Assembly: GCA_958347955.1 (NCBI GenBank)
Contig: CATVXH010000009.1
Span: forward strand, 1 to 64,000
Direction of reading: 5' to 3'
Length of the DNA: 64,000 bases
DNA from: an uncultured Sutterella sp.
GTDB taxonomy: Bacteria; Pseudomonadota; Gammaproteobacteria; Burkholderiales; Burkholderiaceae_F
In this document: piece after piece, positions 40,706 through 48,779 of the stretch
Numbering within the stretch: position 1 is the first letter of the stretch
Layout of the letters: every line of letters begins with the position of its first letter
Notes under the pieces: model-generated
Told to the model about the DNA's origin: nothing
The model's database searches: none
Seen by the model: only the letters and a program-made list of their open reading frames with translations
Translations under genes and position numbers: made by a program

Positions 40706-41725
40706 TTACTTGTTTTGACCTTTCACCAATTTCTGAAGGGCTTGCAATAACTCAACCGTCAAAGGTTCTTTGTAAAGCTTGGGATTGGCAGGCTTATTCT
40801 CTGCAGACACCGTTTCACCCTTGTATAAAGCGACCGGGTAGTACTTCAACAATTCAGCACGGCCATGAAGGATGATGGTTTCAGCCATTTTTTGAGCGTT
40901 GGGGTTAGTCTTGTCGCCCTTGTCGACAACGGCTACAGCTTCTTGCAATTGGAAGTTACCTTCAACTGGATCAATGTAATCAATAGGCAGTCCCTTAGCT
41001 TTATCGGCAACCGCTTGGTGACGAAGACCAAAACCGACGGCAACCTCACCGGCGCGTAGCTTTTTGAGGGGAGCGGAACCGGATTTTTCCAAGTGAGCAC
41101 CGGCATTCTTTTCAATGGCTGCAATGGTCTTTGCGCCTTGTTCTTCACCTTCGGAAGAAAGCACAGCCTGAGTCATCAACCAAGAGGTAGAAGAACCCAT
41201 GATGTCAGGCACGGAAATGTGACCTGAGTACTCAGGCTTGGCGAGGTCGGCAATAGCTTTAGGAGCGGGAAGATTGCTTGATTTCAAAACTTCCGTGTTC
41301 ACAAAAAGGGCTCCAGTATTGCCTAAAATTGGAGCGTAATAAGAAGGTGTCGGATTAATGGTATCAACCTTAAAGGTCAAATCCTGAAACATCTTATTTT
41401 TTTTCTGGAAACTGTCCAAATAGTAAGTGCTGATCGTTACGAGATCCGCTTCAATATTTTTACCCTCTGCTGCAATCTTTCCTCCCAATTCGGATGTTCC
41501 GAAAGACTGCATCAAATACGCACCCTTGAAACCGTTATTATCTAAAGCGTTTTTCATTGCTTGCTGAGCTTCTTCGTCAGCATTCGTATAGATTACGACT
41601 TGCTTGGCTGGTTCTGATGCTGCGGCAGTCTTCTTGGTTTCACTTGTGCTATTGTCACTGCAGGCGGACAAACCCAGAACAGCGGCAGTCAAAACCGAGA
41701 TGGAAAGGGCAGAAATACGTTTCAT
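40706..41725 (-). CDS. phnS: 2-aminoethylphosphonate ABC transporter substrate-binding lipoprotein
   Basis: The 339-residue product has a lipoprotein signal with lipobox LSAC (Cys22), a Ser/Thr/Lys linker, and an iron/spermidine-type periplasmic binding fold (VVIYTNADEEAQQAMKNAL; APILGNTGALFVNTEVL). Context with phnT, a fused permease, phnW and phnX assigns it to 2-aminoethylphosphonate. It lies 19 bases behind the permease gene. Confidence 0.88.
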   Translation of the reverse strand: MKRISALSISVLTAAVLGLSACSDNSTSETKKTAAASEPAKQVVIYTNADEEAQQAMKNALDNNGFKGAYLMQSFGTSELGGKIAAEGKNIEADLVTISTYYLDSFQKKNKMFQDLTFKVDTINPTPSYYAPILGNTGALFVNTEVLKSSNLPAPKAIADLAKPEYSGHISVPDIMGSSTSWLMTQAVLSSEGEEQGAKTIAAIEKNAGAHLEKSGSAPLKKLRAGEVAVGFGLRHQAVADKAKGLPIDYIDPVEGNFQLQEAVAVVDKGDKTNPNAQKMAETIILHGRAELLKYYPVALYKGETVSAENKPANPKLYKEPLTVELLQALQKLVKGQNK

Positions 41726-41744
41726 ACGATTAACTCCTTGATGA

Positions 41745-43460
41745 TTAAATCGATTGGCTCGTTTTAGGGGCCGTAAGGGATTGCAAAAAAAGTTTCAACT
41801 TAGTCAATAAACTTTGACCGTTATTGTTTTGAACATAGCTACTTAAAGCATCAAAAATGAGTTTGGCGGCCACATTGGTAATGAAAACCAAGAGCGAAAG
41901 AACAAAAATTTCTTCGAATTTTTCAAAATACTGCAGCTCTTTGATTTTTGTCGTCAAAAGCATGGTACGGGCGCCCGTCAAGAACACCACCGCGCTGATT
42001 GTGACCATGGCGCTGACGAAGAAGTATTGGAACATTTGTAGCAATGTGGGCAGAGAGTTGGGGACAATCACGCGAGAGATGGTTTTGAGCCAACTGTCAC
42101 CCATTAGCGCCCCGGTCGTTTCCCAGCCGGCGTTCATCTTTGATAGGGCAGAGGTTGCCATCATGTACGGAGTCGTGAAAAAGTGAACGAGGTTGGCCAG
42201 TATCAAAATTGTGAAAGTGTTGGCTAAAGGTGTTCCACTCATTGCGAAGAGAAAACCGATACCGAGTACCATACCGGGAACGGTGTTGGTAATCATGGCG
42301 AAGGAATCCATGGTTGTTTGGCACCAGGCAGGTAATTGAGAACGGGATTTCACCAATGCGGCGCTATAGCAAAATAGAGTACCGATTCCGGCGGAAGCCA
42401 ATGCGACGAAAATCGAGTGCTCATACACCTGCCAGATTGAGCCGTCACTGATAATGCGTGTGATGACATCCAGTGTGAAGTACGGTTGATAAGGCCATTG
42501 TTTCACAAAGGGAACAACAAACATCACCACAAACACTGATAACAAACTCAGAGAAATCAGCAGGTAGTAACCAAGGTACAAAGCGTCTCTGAGGTTGTTA
42601 ACGGAAACTTCGCCTTTGGAAATCTTGTTATAACGGAAATTAAACCGATCAACCCAACGAAGCATAACAACAGAGGCTATAGAGGGAACAAGCATAGCCA
42701 TAGCGATGACAGCGCCTTCACCAAAATTCGGCACAGCTCCCATCATGGTTGTATAAAGTTGAGTCGCGATCACTTCATATTCACCTGCGATGGAAACAGG
42801 GATGCCGAAGTCCGTGAACGACAGGAAAAAACTTAAAATGAACGCCGAAAGCAATGAACCTACTACAGGGCGAATGGCAGTGATGTAGAAGGTTTGGCTA
42901 GGGCTGTCCCCCATCAATTTTGAGACAGTGATGAAATTGCGGTCAACGTAGAAAAAAGCGTTGTAGAGGATCAAAAAAGCTGGCGGCAGAGTATAGATCA
43001 CGTCTGCGATCAAAAGACCCCAGAATCCATAGATAGAAAAAGGCGGCGGGGCTATGAGTTGACTGACTAAACCTAGCCGGCCGAAGGAATAAATCACCGC
43101 AAAACCGTATGTGATTGATGGTAAAAAAAGCGGCAACAGTACGATGATTTGAATTACCTTCTTTACACTGGGACGAATCCGTGTAAAGTGAAGGCCGTAC
43201 GCGCAGAAAAACGCCATAACGGTAGCGATCGCTGCCGAAATTCCTGAAACGGTGAAGCTGTTGCCCAAAGCCGTCCAAAAACTGCTTTGACTTAAAAGTG
43301 AGGCGTAGTTACTCAAACCCACCGCACCGTCATTCGTAAGAATGGACTGAAATAAAACGCAACCGAGGGGATACAGCAGAATGGCGGCCAGTGTTAAGGT
43401 GATCAGAACATAAATGATCTTAAGTTCTTTTTGACCTTTTCCAAAGAGTGCCGAGATCAT
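41745..43460 (-). CDS. 2-aminoethylphosphonate ABC transporter permease, two fused halves
   Basis: The 571-residue product carries two complete binding-protein-dependent permease domains of about six membrane segments each, so it equals a PhnU-PhnV fusion. EAA-type loops follow VSKLMGDSPSQTFYITAIRP (first half) and TTGALMGDSWLKTISRVIVP (second half). Such single-chain permeases are typical of the second type of AEP transporter found in many proteobacteria. A 15-base gap separates it from phnT. Confidence 0.88.
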   Translation of the reverse strand: MISALFGKGQKELKIIYVLITLTLAAILLYPLGCVLFQSILTNDGAVGLSNYASLLSQSSFWTALGNSFTVSGISAAIATVMAFFCAYGLHFTRIRPSVKKVIQIIVLLPLFLPSITYGFAVIYSFGRLGLVSQLIAPPPFSIYGFWGLLIADVIYTLPPAFLILYNAFFYVDRNFITVSKLMGDSPSQTFYITAIRPVVGSLLSAFILSFFLSFTDFGIPVSIAGEYEVIATQLYTTMMGAVPNFGEGAVIAMAMLVPSIASVVMLRWVDRFNFRYNKISKGEVSVNNLRDALYLGYYLLISLSLLSVFVVMFVVPFVKQWPYQPYFTLDVITRIISDGSIWQVYEHSIFVALASAGIGTLFCYSAALVKSRSQLPAWCQTTMDSFAMITNTVPGMVLGIGFLFAMSGTPLANTFTILILANLVHFFTTPYMMATSALSKMNAGWETTGALMGDSWLKTISRVIVPNSLPTLLQMFQYFFVSAMVTISAVVFLTGARTMLLTTKIKELQYFEKFEEIFVLSLLVFITNVAAKLIFDALSSYVQNNNGQSLLTKLKLFLQSLTAPKTSQSI

Positions 43461-43475
43461 TCGTTTTACTCCTCT

Positions 43476-44297
43476 TTAGGCAACGGCTTGGCCGAAGCTT
43501 TGAAAGGGTTGTGGTTTGGCAATGAGCGGTGAAGCGGTGGTAGTTTGTGGAACACTCTCGCTAAACAACTTCAGAATGTTCGTTCGCTTAATGTTGAGTT
43601 GAGAGAGAATGAATTGGCGGATAAATTCATTGGCTGGATCACTGATAATTGTTTGAGGATCAGCGAATTGGGCAATTTTCCCCTCGTTGATAATTAACAC
43701 ACGGTCAGAAAGTGTCAGAGCTTCCTCTGGATCATGTGTCACAATCAAAGTGGTCAACTTATATTGGCGGGCAACCGTGCGAATACGCTCTTTGATGGAT
43801 TCTTTAATAATCCCGTCCAAAGCCGAGAGCGGTTCATCCAAAAGCAACAGACGAGGTTTCAGGACTAATGTGCGGGCAATGGCCACGCGCTGTTTTTGCC
43901 CGCCGGAAAGTTCGTCAATGCGTTGGTCAAGGTGTTTTCTCAAACCCAGCAGGTCAATCAGTTCTTCAACTTCTTGGGGAGTCGACGCATTGGGGTTGTT
44001 GCGCAAACCGTAAAGAATGTTCTCACGGGCGTTCAGATTGGGGAAAAGTGCAAAGTCCTGGAAAACGATATTGAAACCGCGGTCCTTCATGGATACATGG
44101 CTTAAATCTTCTCCATCGTAAATCAACTGCCCGTCGGTTAAGTCGGTTAATCCTAAAATTAGGTTCAAAAGCGTTGTTTTTCCGCATCCAGATGGTCCCA
44201 AAATTGAAACAATTTCACCCTGATTAATCGTTAATGAGATATCTGTAAGAATTTGGCGGTCACCAAATCGCTTTGAAATATGACGCAGTTCGAGCAT
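43476..44297 (-). CDS. phnT: 2-aminoethylphosphonate ABC transporter ATP-binding protein
   Basis: The 273-residue product has Walker A GPSGCGKTT, the Q-loop in FQDFALFPN, signature LSGGQKQRVAIAR, Walker B LLLLDEPLSALD and the switch histidine in VTHDPEEA. A divergent C-terminal extension of about 60 residues follows. It is the first gene of the phn operon; its ribosome site AGGAG is locked in a 16-bp hairpin 10 bases before the ATG. Confidence 0.88.
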   Translation of the reverse strand: MLELRHISKRFGDRQILTDISLTINQGEIVSILGPSGCGKTTLLNLILGLTDLTDGQLIYDGEDLSHVSMKDRGFNIVFQDFALFPNLNARENILYGLRNNPNASTPQEVEELIDLLGLRKHLDQRIDELSGGQKQRVAIARTLVLKPRLLLLDEPLSALDGIIKESIKERIRTVARQYKLTTLIVTHDPEEALTLSDRVLIINEGKIAQFADPQTIISDPANEFIRQFILSQLNIKRTNILKLFSESVPQTTTASPLIAKPQPFQSFGQAVA

Positions 44298-44305
44298 GAA
44301 AATAA

Positions 44306-44343
44306 AACTCCTATCAATAATGCGCAGATTATTGATAGGAGTT
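44306..44343 (-). promoter_or_regulatory. 16-bp hairpin that sequesters the phnT ribosome site
   Basis: A perfect stem (44306-44321 with 44328-44343, 6-base loop) lies in the phnT leader. The AGGAG of phnT (minus strand, 44312-44308) forms part of its 3' arm, so translation should be blocked unless the stem is opened. There is no T-tract, so it is not a terminator. It could equally be a palindromic operator for a dimeric regulator, but the overlap with the ribosome site favours RNA-level control. Confidence 0.65.
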
Positions 44344-44366
44344 ATGAAATTCTTTCGAAGTTTTTA

Positions 44367-44397
44367 TGAATATTTCATGACGAAAGCGATATGACAA
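44367..44397 (-). promoter_or_regulatory. Weak Pho box and -10 in the phn promoter
   Basis: On the minus strand TTGTCAT-ATCG-CTTTCGT (44397-44380) matches the two-repeat Pho box in spacing but the second repeat only partly. A -10-like TATTCA follows 7 bases later (44372-44367). The arrangement, with a Pho box replacing the -35, is that of PhoB-activated promoters. Confidence 0.4.
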
Positions 44398-44462
44398 TGT
44401 CAATATAAAAAAATAATATCTTTAAAAATCAATAAAATATAGCTAGATCAAAAGCAAGGGAA

Positions 44463-44480
44463 GTGTCATTTATCTGTCAC
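44463..44480 (+). promoter_or_regulatory. Pho-box-like sequence upstream of the phn operon
   Basis: GTGTCAT-TTAT-CTGTCAC has two 7-base repeats with a 4-base spacer and matches the PhoB consensus repeat CTGTCAT at 12 of 14 positions. It lies between the ridA terminator and the phn promoter region. Its orientation is opposite to the phn genes, which is a caution. Confidence 0.5.
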
Positions 44481-44499
44481 TTTTTAACAATTGATGCTG

Positions 44500-44524
44500 A
44501 AAAAAAGGCCGGTTAAATCCGGCC
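44500..44524 (-). terminator. Terminator of the RidA gene
   Basis: A 6-bp G+C stem GGCCGG/CCGGCC (44507-44512 with 44519-44524) with a 6-base loop, followed on the minus strand by seven T. Confidence 0.85.
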
Positions 44525-44545
44525 CAGTAACTCTTAAGCGATAGC

Positions 44546-44926
44546 TTATTCATTAATTTCTGCGATTGCCTCAATTTCAACTAAGCAACCGAAATGCAAC
44601 TCAGTTGTTGAAACCACTACACGGCCAGGCTTATGATCGCCAAAAAACTCAGCGTACACCTCGTTGATAGGACCCCAGTACTGAACACAGGGGGTATAGA
44701 TGCGGCAAAAAACAACCTGATTTCGGCTTACACCGGCTTCCTTTAAAACGCGGTCTACGTTATTGAGCGCCAATCGTGTGTGGTCTTTGATATCCCCTTT
44801 ACATACTTCTCGGGTATCAGGATCAATTGATAATTGGCCAGAAACATAGAGTGTTCCTTTTGAAATGACGCCGGCGCTATAGTGACCTTTGTTTTCGCCT
44901 TTGAAAGGCGGACATACAAATTTCAT
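44546..44926 (-). CDS. RidA family protein (YjgF/enamine deaminase type)
   Basis: RidA enzymes hydrolyse reactive enamines and imines released by PLP enzymes. The 126-residue product has SAGVISKGTLYVSGQLSIDPDT near the start, an arginine in KPGRVVV at the position of the catalytic Arg105 of E. coli RidA, and the end VEIEAIAEI. An upstream in-frame ATG (44947) exists, but GGAGA supports 44926. It is divergent from an M20D amidohydrolase, hinting at a shared amino-acid-derivative pathway. Confidence 0.88.
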   Translation of the reverse strand: MKFVCPPFKGENKGHYSAGVISKGTLYVSGQLSIDPDTREVCKGDIKDHTRLALNNVDRVLKEAGVSRNQVVFCRIYTPCVQYWGPINEVYAEFFGDHKPGRVVVSTTELHFGCLVEIEAIAEINE

Positions 44927-44997
44927 ACCAATCTCCAGAAAAGTCAACGTTTTCGATTTTAAACGAAATGCTTCTAATTGAAGAATTTTTTATTGAT

Positions 44998-45027
44998 TTG
45001 ACTGTTGGAACGCCTGGTGTCTTAATA
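44998..45027 (+). promoter_or_regulatory. Possible promoter of the first M20D amidohydrolase
   Basis: TTGACT (44998-45003) and TTAATA (45022-45027) with 18-base spacing, 100 bases before the gene. Confidence 0.3.
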
Positions 45028-45126
45028 CAATTTTCAATTTTTAGGGACTAATTCTTATAGTTGAGGAATTCTTTAGACCATTTTGTTTTTCTGGAGCTTA
45101 ACATTAAAAAAAAACGGGAGAATTTT

Positions 45127-46323
45127 ATGTACAGCGCCAGTGATATTCAATCTTATTTGTCAGAACATCTCAACGAATTAGTGCAGTGTCGTCATTATCT
45201 GCATCAACACCCTGAAATTGGTCTCCAGTTACCGAAGACAGCAGAATTCATAGAAAAAGAACTTCGCAGCTATGGTGTAGACGAGGTGCATACCGGCTTC
45301 GGTTCTACAGCAGTGGTGGCCATAATTCATGGCAAGCAGAAAGGTCAGCATTGGATTGGAATAAGGGCTGATATGGATGCTTTGCCCTTAAGCGAACAAA
45401 GTGCTCTGGAATACGCTTCTGTTAATGAAAGCAAGGCCCATTCGTGTGGCCATGACGGTCATATGGCCGTGGCACTAGGGGTTTGTCGATTTTTAGCCAC
45501 ACACAGAGACTTTAAGGGGACGGTGGCTGTAATTTTTCAGCCCGGAGAGGAAGGATACGCCGGGGCGCGCCTTATGGTGGAAAACGGCCTTTTTGAAAAA
45601 TTCCCAATCGCTGAAATTTATGCGACTCACTGTGAACCGACATTGGAGGTGGGACAGATAGGGTTGGATTCCGGCTACATTATGGCAGCGGCAGATGTAT
45701 TTTCAATTGATGTGACGGGACGTGGAGGCCATGGGGCTAAACCCCAAACGGCAGTTGATAGCGTGTTGGTGGCCTCTCAGATAGTGATAAGTGCCCAATC
45801 GATTGTCAGCAGAAATGTTAATCCGCTGCAGGCGGCCGTTGTGAGTTTCGGAGCGATCCTTTCGGGCGACGCTAACGGTTCCAGTGTGTTGCCGCAGACT
45901 GCAAAATTGATTGGAACATGTCGAAGTTTTGAACCAGATGTTCAAGATCGTGTACAAAAGCGTTTGTGTGAGATTGCCGAGGGAGTTGCTCAAACTTATG
46001 GCGCGCATGCCGTGTGTCACTACAGACGTTTGTATCCAGCGCTTTTAAATCACCCTGAGCAGACTGCGGCGGTGAAAGCAATTGTGCGCGATTGGCTGGG
46101 CGAGGAGGGACTAAAACCTGCCCCACAGCAAATGACAGCCGAGGATTTTGCTTTCATGACACAGACTCGTCCCGGCTGCCTTTTTCGTCTAGGCATTCGG
46201 GATGAGTCTCACAAAGCTAATCTACATGAATGCGAGTTTGACTTTAATGATAAGGCTATTCTCTACGGTTCGACACTGATGGCACTGATTTCCGTTAATC
46301 GCTTGGCTGCGCTCAATGGCTAA
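45127..46323 (+). CDS. M20D amidohydrolase (hippurate / N-acyl-amino-acid type)
   Basis: The 398-residue product has the metal ligands of peptidase family M20D: Cys107 and His109 in SCGHDGH, the glutamates in FQPGEEGYAGA (about 141-142), His in ATHCEP and a C-terminal His in NLHECEFDFND. The dimerisation domain is in the middle with GGHGAKPQTAVDSV. Substrates in the family include hippurate, N-acyl amino acids and aminobenzoyl-glutamate; none can be chosen. ATG 45127 follows GGGAG. It converges on a paralogue 3 bases away. Confidence 0.88.
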   Translation: MYSASDIQSYLSEHLNELVQCRHYLHQHPEIGLQLPKTAEFIEKELRSYGVDEVHTGFGSTAVVAIIHGKQKGQHWIGIRADMDALPLSEQSALEYASVNESKAHSCGHDGHMAVALGVCRFLATHRDFKGTVAVIFQPGEEGYAGARLMVENGLFEKFPIAEIYATHCEPTLEVGQIGLDSGYIMAAADVFSIDVTGRGGHGAKPQTAVDSVLVASQIVISAQSIVSRNVNPLQAAVVSFGAILSGDANGSSVLPQTAKLIGTCRSFEPDVQDRVQKRLCEIAEGVAQTYGAHAVCHYRRLYPALLNHPEQTAAVKAIVRDWLGEEGLKPAPQQMTAEDFAFMTQTRPGCLFRLGIRDESHKANLHECEFDFNDKAILYGSTLMALISVNRLAALNG

Positions 46324-46326
46324 GCG

Positions 46327-47511
46327 CTAAGACAGGTAATTTTGGACTGTTTTTATAAAAACGCTTGCACCGATTGGGAGAATAGAGTCATTGAAGTCGT
46401 ATGAAGGGTTGTGAAGCGCGCAGGGGCCGGGGCCGTGCCCCGGTTCCCGGTGTTCTCCGCAACCATTACCGATAAAAAACAAAGCTCCCGGACAATGCCT
46501 CAGAAACACGCCGAAATCTTCAGAAGGCATAACTGGCGGTTGTAAACAGACAGATTCGTTGCCGAGAACTTCAAGCGCGGCTTCTTTAATCGCACGAACA
46601 TACTGGACAGAATTGTTTACAGGGGGAACTTGGCGAATAAAGTCGACCTTTACCTCTGCGCCAAATGCGGCCCCCACCTGAGTGGCGATTTGTAGCATTT
46701 TCATTTCAATTAGGTCGGTGACATTATCTGAAAAGGTTCTGACAGTGCCTTCGATTTCTGCTTTATCAGAGATAACGTTATACGTTTCTCCACACTGAAT
46801 TTTGCAAATTGACATCACAGCTGGGTCTAGTGGGCGTTTCATACGTGTCATGATGCCCTGAAGACCATTGACGATTTGAATACCAGTGAATAGAGGATCG
46901 ACAGATTCATCGGGCATGGCTCCATGGGCTCTTCGACCTTTGATGGTAATTTTAAATGCGTTGCAGCCCGCCATGATTGTCTCGAAGTTGATGCCGATTT
47001 TACCCGCGGGTATTTCAGGCCAATTATGGCAGGCGATTATGCAGTCAGTGGGAAAACGCTCAAAAAGGCCTTCCTTTACCATGTCGCTTGCGCCGCCGTC
47101 CTGTTCTTCACAAGGTTGGAAAATAAATTGAACCGTGCCATTAAAGTGTTGTGTTTCCGCAAGGTATTTGGCAGCCATCAGGGCCATGGCCATGTGACCG
47201 TCATGCCCGCAAGCATGCATCGTATTTTCAACAGACGAGGCGTGGGCAAAACGATTGGCTTCGGCAATTGGCAATGCGTCCATGTCAGCTCGAATGGAAA
47301 TACACTTTTCGGAAGAACCTTTTTTTAATCGGGCCACAACGCCGGTTGAAGCGATTTCACTATAGACATCAAATCCCCAACTGAGCAAATATTGACGGAT
47401 TTTACGAGACGTTTCCCATTCACAGTGTCCCACTTCGGGATGACGGTGAAAGTCTCGCCGAATGGCGGTGAACTCCGGGGTTAATTCCTTGAGGCGGTTT
47501 GAGAGAGTCAT
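46327..47511 (-). CDS. M20D amidohydrolase, paralogue
   Basis: The 394-residue product shares the family layout with its convergent neighbour: ACGHDGHMA, FQPCEEQDGGAS, ACHNWPEIPAGKIG and a C-terminal LHNPSYDFND. The dimerisation-domain motif is RRAHGAMPDESVDP. A TTG at 47526 is a possible upstream start, but it falls in the T-tract of a terminator; ATG 47511 is chosen. It lies 57 bases behind the binding-protein gene and may be coexpressed. Confidence 0.87.
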   Translation of the reverse strand: MTLSNRLKELTPEFTAIRRDFHRHPEVGHCEWETSRKIRQYLLSWGFDVYSEIASTGVVARLKKGSSEKCISIRADMDALPIAEANRFAHASSVENTMHACGHDGHMAMALMAAKYLAETQHFNGTVQFIFQPCEEQDGGASDMVKEGLFERFPTDCIIACHNWPEIPAGKIGINFETIMAGCNAFKITIKGRRAHGAMPDESVDPLFTGIQIVNGLQGIMTRMKRPLDPAVMSICKIQCGETYNVISDKAEIEGTVRTFSDNVTDLIEMKMLQIATQVGAAFGAEVKVDFIRQVPPVNNSVQYVRAIKEAALEVLGNESVCLQPPVMPSEDFGVFLRHCPGALFFIGNGCGEHREPGHGPGPCALHNPSYDFNDSILPIGASVFIKTVQNYLS

Positions 47512-47523
47512 CTTAATTTTTGT

Positions 47524-47558
47524 CAAAAAAAGCCTCTCACGTTATCTGTTTGAGGCTT
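47524..47558 (-). terminator. Terminator behind the amino-acid binding protein gene
   Basis: A 7-bp stem AAGCCTC/GAGGCTT (47530-47536 with 47552-47558), followed on the minus strand by seven T, lies directly before the M20D start. Some read-through into the M20D gene is possible. Confidence 0.75.
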
Positions 47559-47568
47559 AAATCATTAG

Positions 47569-48321
47569 TTACTTTTGTTCAATTTGAGGTTTTTTCCCGA
47601 GCCACTTTTCGTAGATTCTGTCATACTCACCGTTTTCTTTAATGATCTTGAGGCCTTTATTCAGCTTGTCTAGCAACGCTTTATTATTCTTGGCAACGGC
47701 AAAACCATTTTGTTTGGGGTTGTAGACATGGGGCACCATCATGATGTCTTCATCATGATGTTTGGTGAGGTAGTACAACGTTACAGTCTTGTCCACCATG
47801 ACCGAGTCACATCCATTCATTTTCAATTCCATGAAAGCTTCGCCGATTTGATCGAAATTGGCGACCGTAGCTCCTTTCACTGTTGAAGCCAAAATGGAAC
47901 CAGTTGAACCGATTTGAGCGCAGATGCGTTTACCTTCCATGTCTTTTAACGTTTTAAATTTATCGGCATTTGCTTTTTGAATGACCATCACGAGACCCAC
48001 GTCATAGTAGGGATCAGTAAAAAGCACTTGTTTTTGTCTCTCCGCTGTAATGGTGATGGCGGCAGCTCCGACATCAACCATATTGCTTTGTAAGGCAGGA
48101 ATTAAGCCAGCAAACTGCATATTTTGAATTTTTGCTTCATCACCGACAGCCTTAGCGATAGCGGTAATGAGGTCAATGTCAAAACCGACAATTTCGTTGG
48201 TTTTGGGGTCTTTGAATTCAAAGGGGGCAAGGCCCGCATCGGTACCGACCAGCAATGTGGCCGCCATGGGGGATGAAACAAGCATCGAACTGACGATGGC
48301 ACTTAAAAGAAATTTTTTCAT
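47569..48321 (-). CDS. Periplasmic amino-acid-binding protein (orphan)
   Basis: The 250-residue product has a Sec signal (MKKFLLSAIVSSMLVSSPMAA) and a polar-amino-acid binding fold: LLVGTDAGLAPFEFKD, GFDIDLITAIAKAVGD, then FTDPYYDVG and ICAQIGSTGS. No permease or ATPase gene of the matching type is nearby, so it must work with a transporter encoded elsewhere. The neighbouring M20D hydrolases suggest uptake of an amino acid or its acylated form, which is only inference. Confidence 0.88.
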   Translation of the reverse strand: MKKFLLSAIVSSMLVSSPMAATLLVGTDAGLAPFEFKDPKTNEIVGFDIDLITAIAKAVGDEAKIQNMQFAGLIPALQSNMVDVGAAAITITAERQKQVLFTDPYYDVGLVMVIQKANADKFKTLKDMEGKRICAQIGSTGSILASTVKGATVANFDQIGEAFMELKMNGCDSVMVDKTVTLYYLTKHHDEDIMMVPHVYNPKQNGFAVAKNNKALLDKLNKGLKIIKENGEYDRIYEKWLGKKPQIEQK

Positions 48322-48721
48322 GGTGTTCTCCGCACATATCTAAAGTCAATTTCCTGGCAGTTTATGCGGACGCTTTTAAGTGAACAAGTTGAAACAACAG
48401 ACAAAATCCCTCGAATTTGAAACTCATTGGGCGATCTTTGTCGGCAAAAGATCGACAAAAATAAAAATCTAATTATTTCAATTGGTTAAAAAAGAAAACC
48501 TGATTCTGAATCTGAAGTGTCCTAAGGAAAATCACATAGAAGAAAAATTTTAGTTTTAAGTAGAACGCTTTAGTAAAAAGAAAAAATAACTTAAAAACAA
48601 TTCATTGGAAAAATATTAAACACTTTTTTTTATTCAATTAAAACAAACGGTTAGAGAGTGTAATGCGATAAGGTCGAAAAATTTCACGGACTGTCGACAA
48701 AAAAGTATTTTGACGGATATC
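48322..48721. other. A+T-rich intergenic region without a gene
   Basis: About 400 bases between the binding-protein gene and the serB terminator. It contains many A/T runs and one perfect 8-bp stem (48432-48439 with 48447-48454). It must hold the promoter of the binding-protein gene on the minus strand, but I cannot pick a convincing one. No coding frame with a believable product is seen. Confidence 0.6.
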
Positions 48722-48756
48722 AAAAAAACTGGGACTTTTTTTCAAAAGTCCCAGTT
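48722..48756 (-). terminator. Terminator of serB and the upstream operon
   Basis: A perfect 13-bp stem with a 4-base loop (48727-48739 with 48744-48756), followed on the minus strand by seven T. This is the end of the long transcript that begins near 56660. Confidence 0.9.
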
Positions 48757-48779
48757 GATAACGCCCGTGTTTTTACGTG

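Noticed and set aside
48432..48454. 8-bp stem upstream of the orphan binding protein as riboswitch or terminator
   Set aside because: Too short and without a T-tract or conserved-looking context; kept only as a note in the intergenic entry.
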